A DNA stretch of 64,000 bases from Sabellastarte sp. h YS-2021 (Eukaryota; Annelida; Polychaeta; Sabellida; Sabellidae). The DNA is taken from the NCBI GenBank assembly GCA_964017235.1, contig OZ024929.1, positions 28,269,464-28,333,463 on the forward strand. The letters run 5' to 3'. Below are positions 13,401 through 22,497 of this stretch, piece after piece. Both the position numbers and the translations under genes were made by a program. Each line of letters opens with the position of its first letter. The stretch's first letter is position 1. Under the pieces are notes generated by a model, which saw only the letters and a program-made list of their open reading frames with translations, had not been told where the DNA came from and searched no databases.

Positions 13401-15318
13401 TTACTGTTCATCTGTAAAAATAATTTTCCTGCAACATGTTAGCCATACATGAATTTCCGATAATATTTTTCATATAGAGATGATTCTCTTACATTAAAAT
13501 TATTTATAAACTATACATTATAAATTATTTATAGGTTTGAATATTGCATGCAAACCACTAAAATATTTGTTGCCAGGAGTATAAATGAGAAATAACATGT
13601 CAGGTGTCTAGGACTTAAGATTTTGATAAGTTAGATAAGGGAAAATCTTTAAATGACAAGATAACTTCTGACAAAAAAATCATGACATATTGCCTATAAA
13701 TTGGATGTACTGCCACTCTAGATAGATGCCACGTGTTGTAAGCTTTAAAATGGTATATTACTTGTCAAAATCGAGCCAAAAATGACCATTTTATGAATTT
13801 TTAAACTATTTCATACGATTGCTGTATGAAAAAAAAAAGTTTTTTAAAAACTATTCTTGTTGGCGTATTAATACAGTAAAGTGGTGCGTAGGTACACAGC
13901 GGGCCATAGACACGACGGTTTCTGAGAGAGATCTTTTTTCGAGAGGAAAAAGTCTCGCGAGAGAATGATGTTATCTTTATATACATTTTCTTTCTCTTAG
14001 ATGTTATTTTCTCTATTTCAACATTATTTGGAGCTTTATATTACTGACACTGCTCTGAAAGTGTCCAGATCTTTGTGCTGTTTCGCTACTTCTGTATCTC
14101 ATGGTGTTGTAAACTATTTACCCAGACTGTGGGGTACGGGCATCTCTGATGCTATGTTTAGGTTTCAGTCAGGACACTTTCAGGACTGTTTCATTTGTAG
14201 TTGTATTACATACATTTGTGTCAGTTTAAAGTGGAGTTTCTATTTTAAATTGTTTTAACACCACAGAAGAAATCTTCCAGAATTGTTTACAACTACAATG
14301 TATGTATTGCGGAAAGTGTAAAGTAGGCCGGTGTTGTTATCATTTTATGTATGTATATGTCATGGTAGAAAGACCAATTTGAGGAAATTAAAAACTTCAG
14401 CAGAAACTCTATTGTCCAATCTTCTGTTATCCAGCCATTCAGTTTTATAGAGTTATATAATCTCATTTGAATTCTTTTAAAGTTGTACATCCCCACTATT
14501 TTATACCAAAAGGTGTCATGTGTATTGTGATCCTTATCTATCCTGCCTAAAAGCTCTCCTAGCATGGCTGGATAATAGAGGTTCCACTGGTAGGAGTTTA
14601 CACTTTAACAGCAAATCATAGCTGGGGTTTGCTATTTATCATACTTTTCTTTGCAGGCCTTTGGTTTTATGACAAGGGTGGCCCTGAAAGCTGACAAAAT
14701 GAACCATCATCCGGAATGGTTTAATGTCTACAACAAGGTATGTTTTTAGTTTAGCCCATTAAAAATGACATGTAATATAAAAATAACTTGTATGTATTTG
14801 ACTCTTTAAGGTGGAGGGAGTTTGGTTTATGTTTTGCTAAGAAAATAGAATCAGTCTTTATGGGGATTCCTGGAAATGCCAATTGATAGTGTATGGGCAA
14901 ACTCTATTTTTATCTGCATATTCAGTCAGTGGTGACTAACATCATACTTTAGTGGAGCTTCACATTATAATAGAAACAGCTTGAACACAGTTTGTATGGA
15001 ACAAATAAATATAAATTTAATATGATTCTATGCATAAAAACATTGTTTCACTATGCAGAAAGTAAAATTACTTGAAAACAAATTGTGATACTTTTCTTTA
15101 GAATATTTATTCTGTCTTGTATGGCCATTTTTGCAGTAGTTATCCATCTCAGGAAATTAATGTATTGTTCAGAAAAACATAATGGAATGTTTGTTGTTTC
15201 ATTTTTCTAGGTGCAAATAACCCTAAGTTCTCATGATGTAAATGGATTATCGCAGCGTGACGTAACTCTTGCAAAATTCATTGACAGTATAACTGAAATG
15301 AAAGATGCAGGAAACTAG
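1413..15318 (+). CDS. PCBD: Pterin-4a-carbinolamine dehydratase (PCBD/DCoH), 4 exons
   Basis: Joined exons 1413-1415, 9957-10091, 14657-14737 and 15211-15318 encode 108 residues; human PCBD1 has 104. The enzyme dehydrates 4a-hydroxytetrahydrobiopterin, regenerating the BH4 cofactor of aromatic amino acid hydroxylases; in vertebrates it also binds HNF1 as DCoH. Visible landmarks are an N-terminal LTPEER region (about residues 9-14), [11 protein letters not shown] (about 25-35), [10 protein letters not shown] (47-56), the active-site HHPEW (63-67), FNVYNKV (68-74) and [13 protein letters not shown] (78-90). The two adjacent His and the later His81 match the three catalytic histidines known in the family. 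All introns are phase 0 with GT/AG ends: about 8.5 kb, 4.6 kb and 473 bp. Introns 1 and 2 are full of transposons. Exons 2-4 are near certain; exon 1 is inferred. Confidence 0.93.
1636..1745 (+). repeat. Diverged interspersed repeat, related to 27903-28015
   Basis: The stretch with 'gtggcactctac...aacgcccatg' and 'attcctctaccactaaattg' aligns with 27903-28015 ('gtggcattctac...gaacgcccatg', 'gttcttctatgaccaaactg'). Both are old copies of one family of unknown class. Confidence 0.5.
1868..2230 (+). repeat. Old interspersed repeat, related to 11799-12150
   Basis: From 'aaccaggaagtgattt' onward this matches the sequence at 11799-12150 inside the Mutator-like element, including 'atggatctacaaaat'-like and 'agtcttct' blocks with many substitutions. 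The second copy is repeated again at about 12470-12600. No ends are recognisable here. Confidence 0.5.
2332..2744. mobile_element. Possible MITE with GGACAGCGATTCGCC ends
   Basis: The left side carries two tandem copies of GGGGACAGC(A/G)ATTCGC (about 2334-2368). The right side at 2728-2743 reads GGCGAAATGCTGTCC, the inverse with one or two changes. The interior is non-coding. No clean target duplication was found. Confidence 0.4.
3060..3430 (-). mobile_element. HINE-1 array fragment, degenerate
   Basis: Reversed copies of the 146-bp HINE-1 satellite unit are recognised by 'aaggtcaaaggtca', 'accaatgtccctac' and the 'ccaatgt' region. Roughly two units remain, with neither element end. It lies in PCBD intron 1. 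Confidence 0.6.
3646..7512 (+). mobile_element. HINE-5: hairpin-ended element with hierarchical satellite core
   Basis: The 5' end (3646-3681) is a strong stem-loop, ATCTCC..CCGGGC-TTTA-GCCCGG..GGAGAT, directly after a run of T. From about 3840 to 7512 the core is tandem: two related monomers of about 160 bp form a 321-bp unit, and alternating A and B versions of that make a 642-bp higher-order unit, repeated about five times (for example 4426, 5068, 5710, 6352, 6994). Each 321-bp unit keeps an 81-95 codon minus-strand frame, but only because the monomers are so similar. No 3' end is present; HINE-1 sequence starts at 7513. It lies in PCBD intron 1. Confidence 0.75.
7513..8305 (+). mobile_element. 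HINE-1 copy (5' end plus about five 146-bp units)
   Basis: It starts TACCCCACAGCCC followed by the inverse to form a stem-loop (CAGCCCTTAAGGGCTG), then a G-rich 'gggcgggcgggcgg' stretch, then units beginning near 7619, 7757, 7903, 8050 and 8196. The 3' part of the family is missing; the array runs straight into the Harbinger relic. Inserted at 'ttt|ta' in the HINE-5 array. Confidence 0.75.
8310..9117 (-). pseudogene. PIF/Harbinger transposase relic (HARBI1-like)
   Basis: Read on the minus strand, the element begins near 9117 with GGGGCAGTATTCACGAA, then AT-rich leader with repeated 'gatcaa' motifs, then a start codon at 8941. The first 40-odd codons read [20 protein letters not shown] and onward, which resembles HARBI1 N-termini. 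Several stops and frame changes follow. A second open piece at 8415-8606 reads [17 protein letters not shown] and [14 protein letters not shown], the DDE-domain region around GxIDGTxxxI. The 3' half is gone. It once encoded a DDE transposase; this copy is dead. Confidence 0.8.
9118..9956. other. PCBD intron 1, distal part
   Basis: AT-rich intron sequence leading to the exon 2 acceptor. No repeat family or gene recognised. Confidence 0.4.
9957..10091 (+). CDS. PCBD: PCBD exon 2
   Basis: 135 bp, 45 codons, phase 0 at both ends. The acceptor is TTCAG (9952-9956) and the donor GTACTA (10092-10097). It encodes residues 2-46, [17 protein letters not shown] through KNFNQ, covering the first helix and the GW..VDGRDAI strand region of the dehydratase fold. 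A competing AG 4 bp downstream would break the frame. Confidence 0.95.
10175..10400 (+). repeat. Very degenerate HINE-1 satellite unit in PCBD intron 2
   Basis: The order 'atcttgtcctgggcc', 'atctcggaaactgtaa', 'gtgcaatgtcttggt', 'ccagtgaccttg' follows the HINE-1 146-bp unit with many changes. One to one and a half units, no ends. Confidence 0.55.
11713..13967. mobile_element. Mutator-like (MULE-type) non-autonomous element, 2,255 bp
   Basis: It is flanked by a perfect 9-bp direct repeat, ATGTTATCT, at 11704-11712 and 13968-13976. The left end CATCCTCACGCG pairs with the inverted right end CATTCTCTCGCG; looser TIR similarity extends about 50 bp, including 'tttcctc' and 'cagaaaccg' blocks. A 9-bp target duplication and long imperfect TIRs are typical of Mutator-like elements. 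The interior is AT-rich, has no transposase frame, and contains two diverged copies of a repeat also seen at 1868-2230. Confidence 0.75.
11799..12600 (+). repeat. Internal diverged tandem repeat of the MULE-type element
   Basis: Sequence around 11985-12090 ('agtagttatt...aaatattgggatccgtgg...gtatgattgctttgaag') recurs at about 12481-12560 ('agtagttata...aaatattgtgaaccatgg...gtataattgctttgatg'). A third copy is at 1868-2230. Confidence 0.5.
14155..14656. other. PCBD intron 2, 3' end
   Basis: Intron sequence between the HINE-1 terminus and the exon 3 acceptor. The 90-codon minus-strand frame at 14293-14565 has no recognisable domain. Confidence 0.4.
14657..14737 (+). CDS. PCBD: PCBD exon 3 (active-site exon)
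   Basis: 81 bp, 27 codons, residues 47-73. The acceptor is TTTGCAG (ending at 14656) and the donor GTATGT (from 14738). It starts [10 protein letters not shown] and contains the family signature [12 protein letters not shown], including two of the catalytic histidines. Confidence 0.97.
15211..15318 (+). CDS. PCBD: PCBD exon 4 (C-terminal exon and stop)
   Basis: 108 bp, 35 codons plus TAG. The acceptor is TTTTTCTAG, ending at 15210. It starts [17 protein letters not shown], carrying the third catalytic histidine, then the C-terminal helix [11 protein letters not shown] and a short KDAGN tail. No AATAAA lies between the stop and the HINE-1 element at 15465, so the 3' UTR probably runs into that element. 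Confidence 0.95.
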   Translation: MQITLSSHDVNGLSQRDVTLAKFIDSITEMKDAGN

Positions 15319-15464
15319 GTGTGATTATGCAAGTGACAATGCTTCACAATATCTTGAGCAGCAATTTAAATGGATGAGAAAATTAAATGAGCAAATTTCC
15401 AAGACACTATTGGCACAATGACTGGTGAACGTAATCTCAGTGAATATTTGTTATCAGTGGTTTT

Positions 15465-17010
15465 TACCCCACAGCCCTTAAGGGCTGTCGGGGTATTGTT
15501 TTCACCCATGGTGTCCGGATGGGCGGGCGGCGGGAAATAGTTTGTCCGGGCTGTATCTGAGAAACCGTAAGGTGTAGGAAGTTGATACTTGGTAGGGACA
15601 TTGGTTAGGGGGTGTAGGTGTGCAACGTCATGGTCTGACCTTGATTTGACCTTTGACCTTGCCGTAGTGACCTTGACCTTTAAAATCTTGTCCGGGCTAT
15701 ATCTCGGAAACTGTAAGGTGTAGGAAGTTGATACTTGGTAGGGACATTGGTTAGCGGGTGTAGTTGTGCAACGTCATAGTCTGACCTTGATTTGACCTTT
15801 GACCTTGCCGTAGTGACCTTGACCTATAAAATCTTGTCCGGGCTATATCTCGGAAACCGTAAGGTGTAGGAAGTTGATACTTGGTGGGGATATTGGTTAG
15901 GGGGTGTAGTTGTGCAACCTCATGGTCTGACCTTGATTTGACCTTGCTGTAGTGACCTTGACCTATAAAATGTTGTCCGGCCTATATCTCGGAAACCGTA
16001 AGGTGTGGGAAGTTGATATTTGGTAGGGACATTGGTTAGGGGGTGTAGGTGTGCAACGTCATGGTCTGACCAGGATTTGACCTTTGACCTTGCCGTAGTG
16101 ACCTTGACCTATAAAATCTTGTCCGGGCTATATCTCGGAAACCGTAAGGTGTAGGAAGTTGATACTTGGTAGGGACATTGGTTAGGGGGTGTAGTTGTTC
16201 AACGTCATGATCTGACCTTGATTTGACCTTTGACCTTGCCGTAGTGACCTTGACCTATAAAATCTTGTCCGGGCTATATCTCGGAAACTGTAAGGTGTAG
16301 GAAGTTGATATTTGGTAGAGACATTGGTTAGGGGGTGTAGGTGTGCAGCATCATGGTGTGATCTTGATTTGACCTTGCCATAGTGACCTTGACCTATAAA
16401 ATCTTGTCCGGGCTATATCTCGGAAACCGTAAGCTGTAGGAAGTTGATACTTGGTAAGGACATTGGTTAGGGGCTACAGGTGTGTATTGTCATGGTGTGA
16501 CCTTAATTTGACCTTTTACCTTGTCGTAGTGACCTTGACCTTTAAAATCTTCATGGACCTTTGGGTCTGTCTTTTGATGCAGATTAAAGCAAAAGTCATA
16601 TTAGCATTTATTAAGAACTTCCCATTGTAAGAGATAGAATTTCATCAAGTGAGCCACAGATTTTGCTCCAACACCACAATAAGCATTCATTAAATGTGTT
16701 ACCACTTCTGTATGCATGGTAATATTCAAACCATCTAAACCATAATTCGGCCATGCAGATGTAGATAAAGAGTGTTGAATTTTAGTTTACTGATTAATGC
16801 TGTCATCTTGTTATTGAATTATCTTGTTTTAATACTTCATCTTTATGCGCATTATCTTAACATTATTTCTCCATTTAAACATTGTTTGGACCTTTATATA
16901 ACTGACAGAGCTCTGAAAGTATCCTGAAGTTTGTACTGGTACAGTACTTCTATATCCCATGGTGTTGGGGTTGTTCCCTAGGCTGTGGGGTACGGGCATC
17001 TCTGATGCTA
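15465..17010 (+). mobile_element. HINE-1, full-length reference copy
   Basis: The start TACCCCACAGCC (15465) is the inverse of GGCTGTGGGGTA near the 3' end (16981-16992), giving short inverted ends. The 5' end folds as CAGCCCTTAAGGGCTG. The core has seven tandem units beginning at 15567, 15713, 15859, 15998, 16144, 16290 and 16429: five spacings are 146 bp or explained by it, and two are 139 bp because 'acctttg' is lost. A unique 3' region of about 430 bp ends in the GCATC-TCT-GATGC hairpin and GCTA. The 5' base follows a run of T, as expected for Helentron insertion between T residues. It begins 147 bp after the PCBD stop. Confidence 0.85.
15541..16560 (+). repeat. 146-bp satellite array of HINE-1
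   Basis: Seven units; each contains 'gtaaggtgtaggaagttgat', 'gacattggttaggggg' and 'tgacctttgaccttgcc'. Units differ mainly by single bases and one recurrent 7-bp deletion. Confidence 0.9.
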
Positions 17011-17593
17011 TTTTTTGAACTAGTAATTTTAATTGGCAGTTCAATTTGGTTTATAATTGTAAGTTGTGGGATCCATTTAAATATGAAATTGACATTACTG
17101 TATACCTTTAGTGTTCCGTTAATGCTTGTTAGTCATAATTCGTTCACTAAATCTCAAGTTATAAGAAAAAATTTATAATATTTAAAAATCTTAATGATAG
17201 ATCTATTATTAAATATAAATATATTTTAGTTACTGGTTATATGATCTTTTATTTGCCACCTTAAAATAAACCTAAAAAGACTACATATAGTCTCATTGCT
17301 GTATGACAGCTGTATGCCCGTGTTTGTATTAGTATTGTGGTGAAAGATAAAATGTGTAGTTTCGAACTTTACTCTGTCAAAAGTATATTTGCTAAATAAT
17401 TATAACACTGGGACTAATGTGTTGATACTGAAAAAATGTTTTTAGTTGATGTTGTCAATTTTATATAACTTCAGTGAATCAACTTTTGTGTGCATGAAAT
17501 ACATGTAGTACTTTTCCATTGAATAATTTGTGATACCCTTCAATGTGCATAAAAACTGATTTGCTTACACTGTCCTCACTATCACATATATAT
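17011..17593. other. Intergenic sequence, nothing recognised
   Basis: AT-rich. It contains an AATAAA at 17264-17269 that could serve as a distal poly(A) signal for a PCBD transcript reading through HINE-1; this is speculative. Confidence 0.3.
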
Positions 17594-17810
17594 ACTTAAA
17601 TTTGACCTTTGATCTTTATCAAGGTCACATGATGAAAAAAATAGTTTTTTGGGGGTACACCCTCCCATCATCACTGCTCGGCAAAGTCTACTGACCACCG
17701 AGGTTTGTAATTTCATACAAATGTTCATACTATCAAAAACATGAGCTGATAAGATTTTGAGAGCTATGTAATGAAAACTGACTGATTTATGAGTGATTTC
17801 CTCAAAGTTA
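17594..17810 (+). mobile_element. HINE-2 internal fragment (empty-site paralogue)
   Basis: It matches 40943-40985 joined to 44160-44310, that is, the HINE-2 sequence on both sides of the HINE-3 insertion in the other copy. Shared blocks are 'tttgacctttga', 'aaggtcacatgat', 'gtacacc', 'gttcatactatc' and 'gagctgat'. The HINE-2 5' hairpin is absent here. Confidence 0.65.
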
Positions 17811-17869
17811 CTAACCAGAAAGCTCACAACCCCCACCCCCCCGTCCCCAAAACCCGCCCGGTCATTTTC

Positions 17870-19990
17870 CTCCGCCATGGGGGGACTCAAACAACTGAGG
17901 TAACAAAGGTTGCTTTCGACCCCATCACAGAGGCAGAGGGCGTGGAAACCCTTCTTCCCAATGACTACTAATCCACCAGTAGGTCACCTCTGTTTATTCA
18001 GGAGAGACTGCTCAAAAGTGCTCAAACAACGTCTTAAATATTATTACCAATAGCTATGTTTTACCATTCAGCACAAAGCCAAGTTAGCCAGACTTCTGAA
18101 TAAGAACGCAATGGAAAGCCCCATCAGATATGGAAGTCAGGCATAGACCTCAATACTTTCTCTTGGTAAAAAAGTTCAGATGGAAACACCAGAGTCAATC
18201 AGAACCTCTCTGGTTCCAGGGGAGTGGGTTTCATCAGTAGAGCTCTAGGATGCCAATCTCCATATCCCAATCCATCAACTTTGAGGAAGTACCTTCGGTT
18301 CAGCCACAGCTCCAATTTATCATCTTACCCCTCTTCCTTTCTGCCTAACCATGGCCTCCCAGATCTTTACATGATAGTATAGGAGGTGAAGCTCATGGCC
18401 CTTTCCAGAGGCATCAGAGTTCACCAGTACCTGAACGACTCAGGACCCAGTCTCAGGAAGAGGCACAACTGAACACTCAGATGGTGGTGGACCTCATTGG
18501 ATAATCAACCAGGAGAAGTCCAAACTCAAACCCACTCAGGTGGTTTTTATTTGTGGGCTACGAATACCATCTAGATTCAGTCGCTAATTGGGTTGCTCAC
18601 CTCAACGGAGAAGATGGTCCCAGAGGTTCACCTTTACATGGGGCCATTTCAGTGGCATCTCAAGGAGCACTGGAAATTTCCTCAGTCACTGGACACCCAC
18701 CTTCTTTGGTCAGAGACCATATCAGTTTATCTAGAATGGTGGCAATACTCTGTCAATGTTTAGAAGGGCTCAGACCTTCATCCCAAAGACCACAATATCC
18801 TAATCTTTACTAACTCCTCAAACATCGGTAGGGGCACTCACTTAGAGCAATATTCAGGAAACGGTCTATGGTCAGACAGGGCGGAAAAGCTTCACATAAA
18901 TGTTCTAGAACTGAAGCCTCACAATCCGGTGTTTCACAACAACCCTCAATATCTGAACCTACAAGTCAAGTCTCTAGGAGTCAACGGGTCTAAGAACAAG
19001 GCCTGTCTGGAAGTGGCAGTGACAATTGCTGCCCCTCAAAGTTCATCAACAAGGAACATATATAAATCAATTGTGTCCTTTTTGGAAAATGGTGCAGAGA
19101 AAATTTGGTGAATTTCTCCATCTATAAAACAAGTCTCAGACTTCTTTGTGTAGCTATATCAAGTCCTAAACAGTTGATGGTTATAGGACGGCCATGGTTG
19201 ACACCTTAGGCCCAGCCAATATCTCTCAAAGCTTGGACCTTAAGAGATTATTTTCCTGCTTTCACAGGTATCGGCGCAAAAGTTCCAGAAACTTACTCAA
19301 GTGGATCCTTTCCATTGTTTTAATGAGCTCACAAAAGCACCTTTTGAGCCTTTTGATCTTACTCTTAAAACTGCCTTCTTGCTAGCCTTGGCCTACCGCA
19401 AGTGCTGCAGTGAAATCCATGCCTGGCTCGCAAACACATTTCCCAGTTTAGGCCAATGAGAGAAGGTAGCCCTTTTCCCTTCATCAGATTTCATAGCTAA
19501 AAACCAACATGGAAGAGAGGGTTCTCAAACTTTGTCTCTGGTGATTATTCCAGCTTTGACTACCATTGTAGGCAATTCAACAAAGACAGGACTTTGTGTC
19601 TGGTATGGGCCTTGAGGTACTATGTGGATCGTACCAAAGACCTGAGAGGGTGTCGATCCCCACTCTTTTTTTTCCTTCCAGAAAGGACAGACATCAGACC
19701 CCATATTCTCTTTCTTGGTTAAAACAAGCTATGCTACTTTGTTACAAACAAGCAGATCAAGCTTGTCACTGGAAGGCACACAATATTTTCACAAATTTTT
19801 ACCTAAAAGACCTGACTTGATCAGACAACAGCAACAGTATTTATCTCAGCCCACTAGTAGCAGCTCAACAAGTCTTAGATCCTTCCCCTCAGACTAGTCA
19901 TTCTTGGAAGGAAAGAAAGGGTTGCACATCCACTGTGATCAAGTCTTCCAGAGTCTAATACCCAGGGTCGTCTGATATTTGTGTACTGGC
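17870..19990 (+). pseudogene. DIRS-type (tyrosine-recombinase) retroelement relic
   Basis: Three domains are recognisable in broken frames, in order. A reverse transcriptase piece around 18215-18370 reads GEWVSSVEL.DANLHIPIH and LPFCLTMASQIFT, resembling the 'SxDLxDAYxHIPI' and 'LPFGL' blocks. An RNase H-like piece at 18820-18960 reads NIGRGTHLEQYSGNG and LHINVLELK. A tyrosine-recombinase piece at about 19325-19440 reads PFEPFDLTLKTAFLLALAYR, then, near 19600-19780, a form close to LCLVWALRYYVDRTKDLR and SWLKQAMLLCYKQADQ. Frameshifts and stops throughout make it dead. It interrupts HINE-2 sequence that resumes near 20940. Confidence 0.8.
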
Positions 19991-20415
19991 TCTGGATATA
20001 TGGTAAGATCCAATCTACTTTAATCATGAATAATGGGTCATGTATTATTTGTCTCAAGGTGACCCTCGTAATCTCATTAGTAATTTTACAAAATGTATAG
20101 TTCTCGTCAGTAATGACAATTAGTATTTGATGAGATTCTTCAAGCTACAGGCTTGTATTCATGGGTGGTGAAGCCCTTTGGGCTAGAGCCGATCCAAACT
20201 GATCATAGGCTGCACTTCTTCCTTCATAAATCCAGATATTCAGACAGTACTTGTACTGTGTCTTATTTGAGATTTTTAAAGGTTTTTAGCTTCTTACAGT
20301 AGCCAGTTTTTAACTGGGGCACTGTAAGTGGGATTCAGACTGGTAATTTTAACATATATTTATATATTTAATCTAATTCAATTACAAGAAAAAAAATCAG
20401 AATTACCTCAAATCT
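19991..20415. other. Possible 3' non-coding part of the DIRS relic
   Basis: No coding signal. It lies between the recombinase piece and a MITE; assignment to the retroelement is only by position. Confidence 0.3.
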
Positions 20416-20417
20416 TA

Positions 20418-20634
20418 GTGGTGGTGGACCAGTTCACGCCCGGGTACCAATTCACGCCCACCCCTAAATTTATCCAAAACAATCACAGTTAAACAATAAA
20501 TTACAAATGTATATGATCAATTTGATGATTATCTATAATGTGGTAAACATCTTCTCTATGAAAAATCATAAATCTTCAAGAAAATTGAGGGTGGGCGTGA
20601 ATTGGTACCCGGGCGTGAACTGGTCCACCACCAC
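20418..20634. mobile_element. MITE-A copy 1, 217 bp, near-perfect ~45-bp TIRs, TA target
   Basis: The left arm begins GTGGTGGTGGACCAGTTCAC and the right arm is its exact inverse; the match extends through 'gggtaccaattcacgcccaccc'. TA flanks both sides (20416-20417, 20635-20636). A second copy of identical length and opposite internal orientation is at 26726-26942. No coding capacity. Confidence 0.85.
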
Positions 20635-20675
20635 TAGCTGTTATCCCTCTGCCTAGCGGTTGGATTCAACATTCA

Positions 20676-20757
20676 GTTCCACATGGTGAGCTATTGTAGC
20701 GCAATAAAATAAAAATTTTAATAACTTAAATGTAGCTTACCATATGGAACTGAAGAG
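20676..20757. repeat. Small palindromic element with CAGTTCCACATGG ends
   Basis: CAGTTCCACATGGTGAGCTA on the left pairs with TAGCTTACCATATGGAACTG on the right, with an AT-rich loop. A third, single copy of the motif (CAGTTCCACATGGTAAGCTA) is at 20905-20930. These may be terminal repeats of a larger element, possibly the neighbouring retroelement. Confidence 0.5.
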
Positions 20758-20939
20758 AGGGGTAGGGGTAAAAGTTTCAACTCAAAGAAGGAAGATTTAC
20801 GGTTTTCACCATCCAGGTCACCTCCGTGTTGAAGGCATCACACCAGTATTAGTCCCTTTTTCTTGGACGTTGGCCATGATGCCAACGGCAATCCGAAATA
20901 GTTTTCAGTTCCACATGGTAAGCTACATTTAAGTAAATT

Positions 20940-21450
20940 TAAATTTTCAATTTTGTCTTTTTGCCTTGTATCTCCTTTGTTATTGCTTTTGCAGCTTTAG
21001 TATGTATTAACAGGTATTGGGAAACCACATGAGTCTATATAGCCGGAAACCACAGGTGGAGAGTCTATATAGCCGGTCAGATTTACCGCCAGACCCCCCT
21101 TCTGGATCAGACTGCCTTATATCTCCTTTATTATTGCTTTTGCAAACTGGGATTTATTACCTGACCATAAGTATTATGTTTAGTAGCCATATTTTACATC
21201 TAAAACAACTCTTCTAACAAACTATAGCATTTATGAAATTAACTTTTCATAATTTATGACCACAGAAAATTAAATAAAGCTTACATTTTTCTTTCATGTT
21301 AATGCACAAATCACCGCACTGTCTGCTTAACCTTCACTTCTTCTCTCAGTGCTGATGGTTTTTCTTTTCAAAAACCTTTTTCTACTTTATACCATATTGC
21401 ATCTAACCTTTCGCGACGTTTTGTTTTTGTGAGCAAGAACATTTTTCTAG
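20940..21450 (+). mobile_element. HINE-2 3' portion
   Basis: It holds about one and a half units of the 157-bp HINE-2 array ('ttgccttatatctccttt', 'gtattgggaaa', 'agtctatatagccggtcag') at 20960-21150, then unique sequence, then a decayed 3' terminus at 21411-21450: CGCGACGTTTTGTTTTTGTG, AGCAAGAACATTTTT and CTAG. With 17594-17810 it is one HINE-2 copy broken by the DIRS relic. Confidence 0.65.
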
Positions 21451-22065
21451 TTTCGGATTTAATAATAATGTGATCACTTTACTGTATGGTTTTAGAAAGT
21501 TAGGTGTCCAAGTGCTTTATCTCTGAACAAGTGGATTCTAAGGCATGCCATCCAGTACACCATGCACAAATCAAAAATCATAAAACATAGTAAGGTTATA
21601 AGCAGGGTGACCATTGGTGTCCGGTAGTCAAAAAGTAAGGAGGAAAGGACTTCTGAAAATAGGTTTTAAGTCATCTTTTGAAACTTGAAAGAGTAGGAGC
21701 AGCTGGAATATCCAGTGACAAAATATTCCGAAGTATTTATTGAAGTGAACTTTTGATTTATCAATTAAGGAACTATACAAGGAACCTTGAGGATATTCTT
21801 CTCTAGATTACTATGTCTTGTTTTAACAGCAGATCTATACAGATACAGATATAAGGTAAAATATTTTGTTTTCCAGTGGTGAGACACTACTTTTGATATC
21901 CAATCACAAAATGTCTGTATAAAAATATTCAGAGAGTTTGCATAACTGTACTCTCCACTCCAAGATATGGACAATGTCCAGAATGCAGTAAATCCACTCT
22001 CTGTCTGGTATACCAATGCAGAATATCCAAAGTAGCAATAAATCTATCCAGACACTGTATCCAAT
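21451..22065. other. Unassigned sequence beside the LINE relic
   Basis: No clear gene or repeat. It may be part of the 3' region of the minus-strand LINE. Confidence 0.3.
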
Positions 22066-22497
22066 TCACTCCAGTAAAAGTTCACAACACAAGTAGTTTG
22101 TATCCACTTCATTTTAGTTCTAAGACACAAGTATCCTTCCTTATAGCCAGTAAATACTAAATTCTATTTGTGGTCAGATGTACAGTCCTTTTATACAGTT
22201 ATGCAAATGTCTAGAATCTTGTAGAACTAACTCAAACATAATACCCGTCACCAGAAGCAGTGAGGAAGCTCTAGAAACTACTTTAAGGGTTTCCCCAAAT
22301 CTATAAAAAAGGTCAGTATAGTAGAACTAATGAGATTATAGAAGCCTAGAGGGATTTCCCCCAGTCTATAAATAGATCAATACACATCAGTACCACATAA
22401 CATAAAAATCAATAACTTCCTTACTTTAAATGTTAATACATATACACATATAAAGCTTAGATTAAATAATTCACATACACAGTGCCTATGTATGTAA
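22066..22497 (-). repeat. LINE-associated repeat, copy 1
   Basis: Strongly similar to 34149-34557 over its length ('aaaagttcacaacacaag', 'ggtcagatgtacagtcctt', 'cagtgaggaag', 'cctagagggatt', 'cagtgcctat'). It lies just downstream of the LINE reverse-transcriptase relic on the minus strand, so it is probably the LINE 3' region. Confidence 0.65.

Larger units (their letters stand above)
11060..14154 (+). mobile_element. HINE-1 copy interrupted by a Mutator-like element
   Basis: The 5' end TACCCCACAGCCC is at 11060, array units run to about 11490, and the unique 3' region continues to 11712. It is then interrupted by the 11713-13967 element and resumes at 13977, ending with the family 3' terminus: TGTGGGGTACGGGCATC, a GCATC-TCT-GATGC hairpin and GCTA at about 14151-14154. 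Other copies (39020-39070, 16829-16870, 47870-47910) read continuously across the point of interruption. Confidence 0.8.

Noticed and set aside
13801-14565. Small frames in PCBD intron 2
   Set aside because: They fall in the MULE-type right end, the HINE-1 3' region or plain intron, with no coding features.
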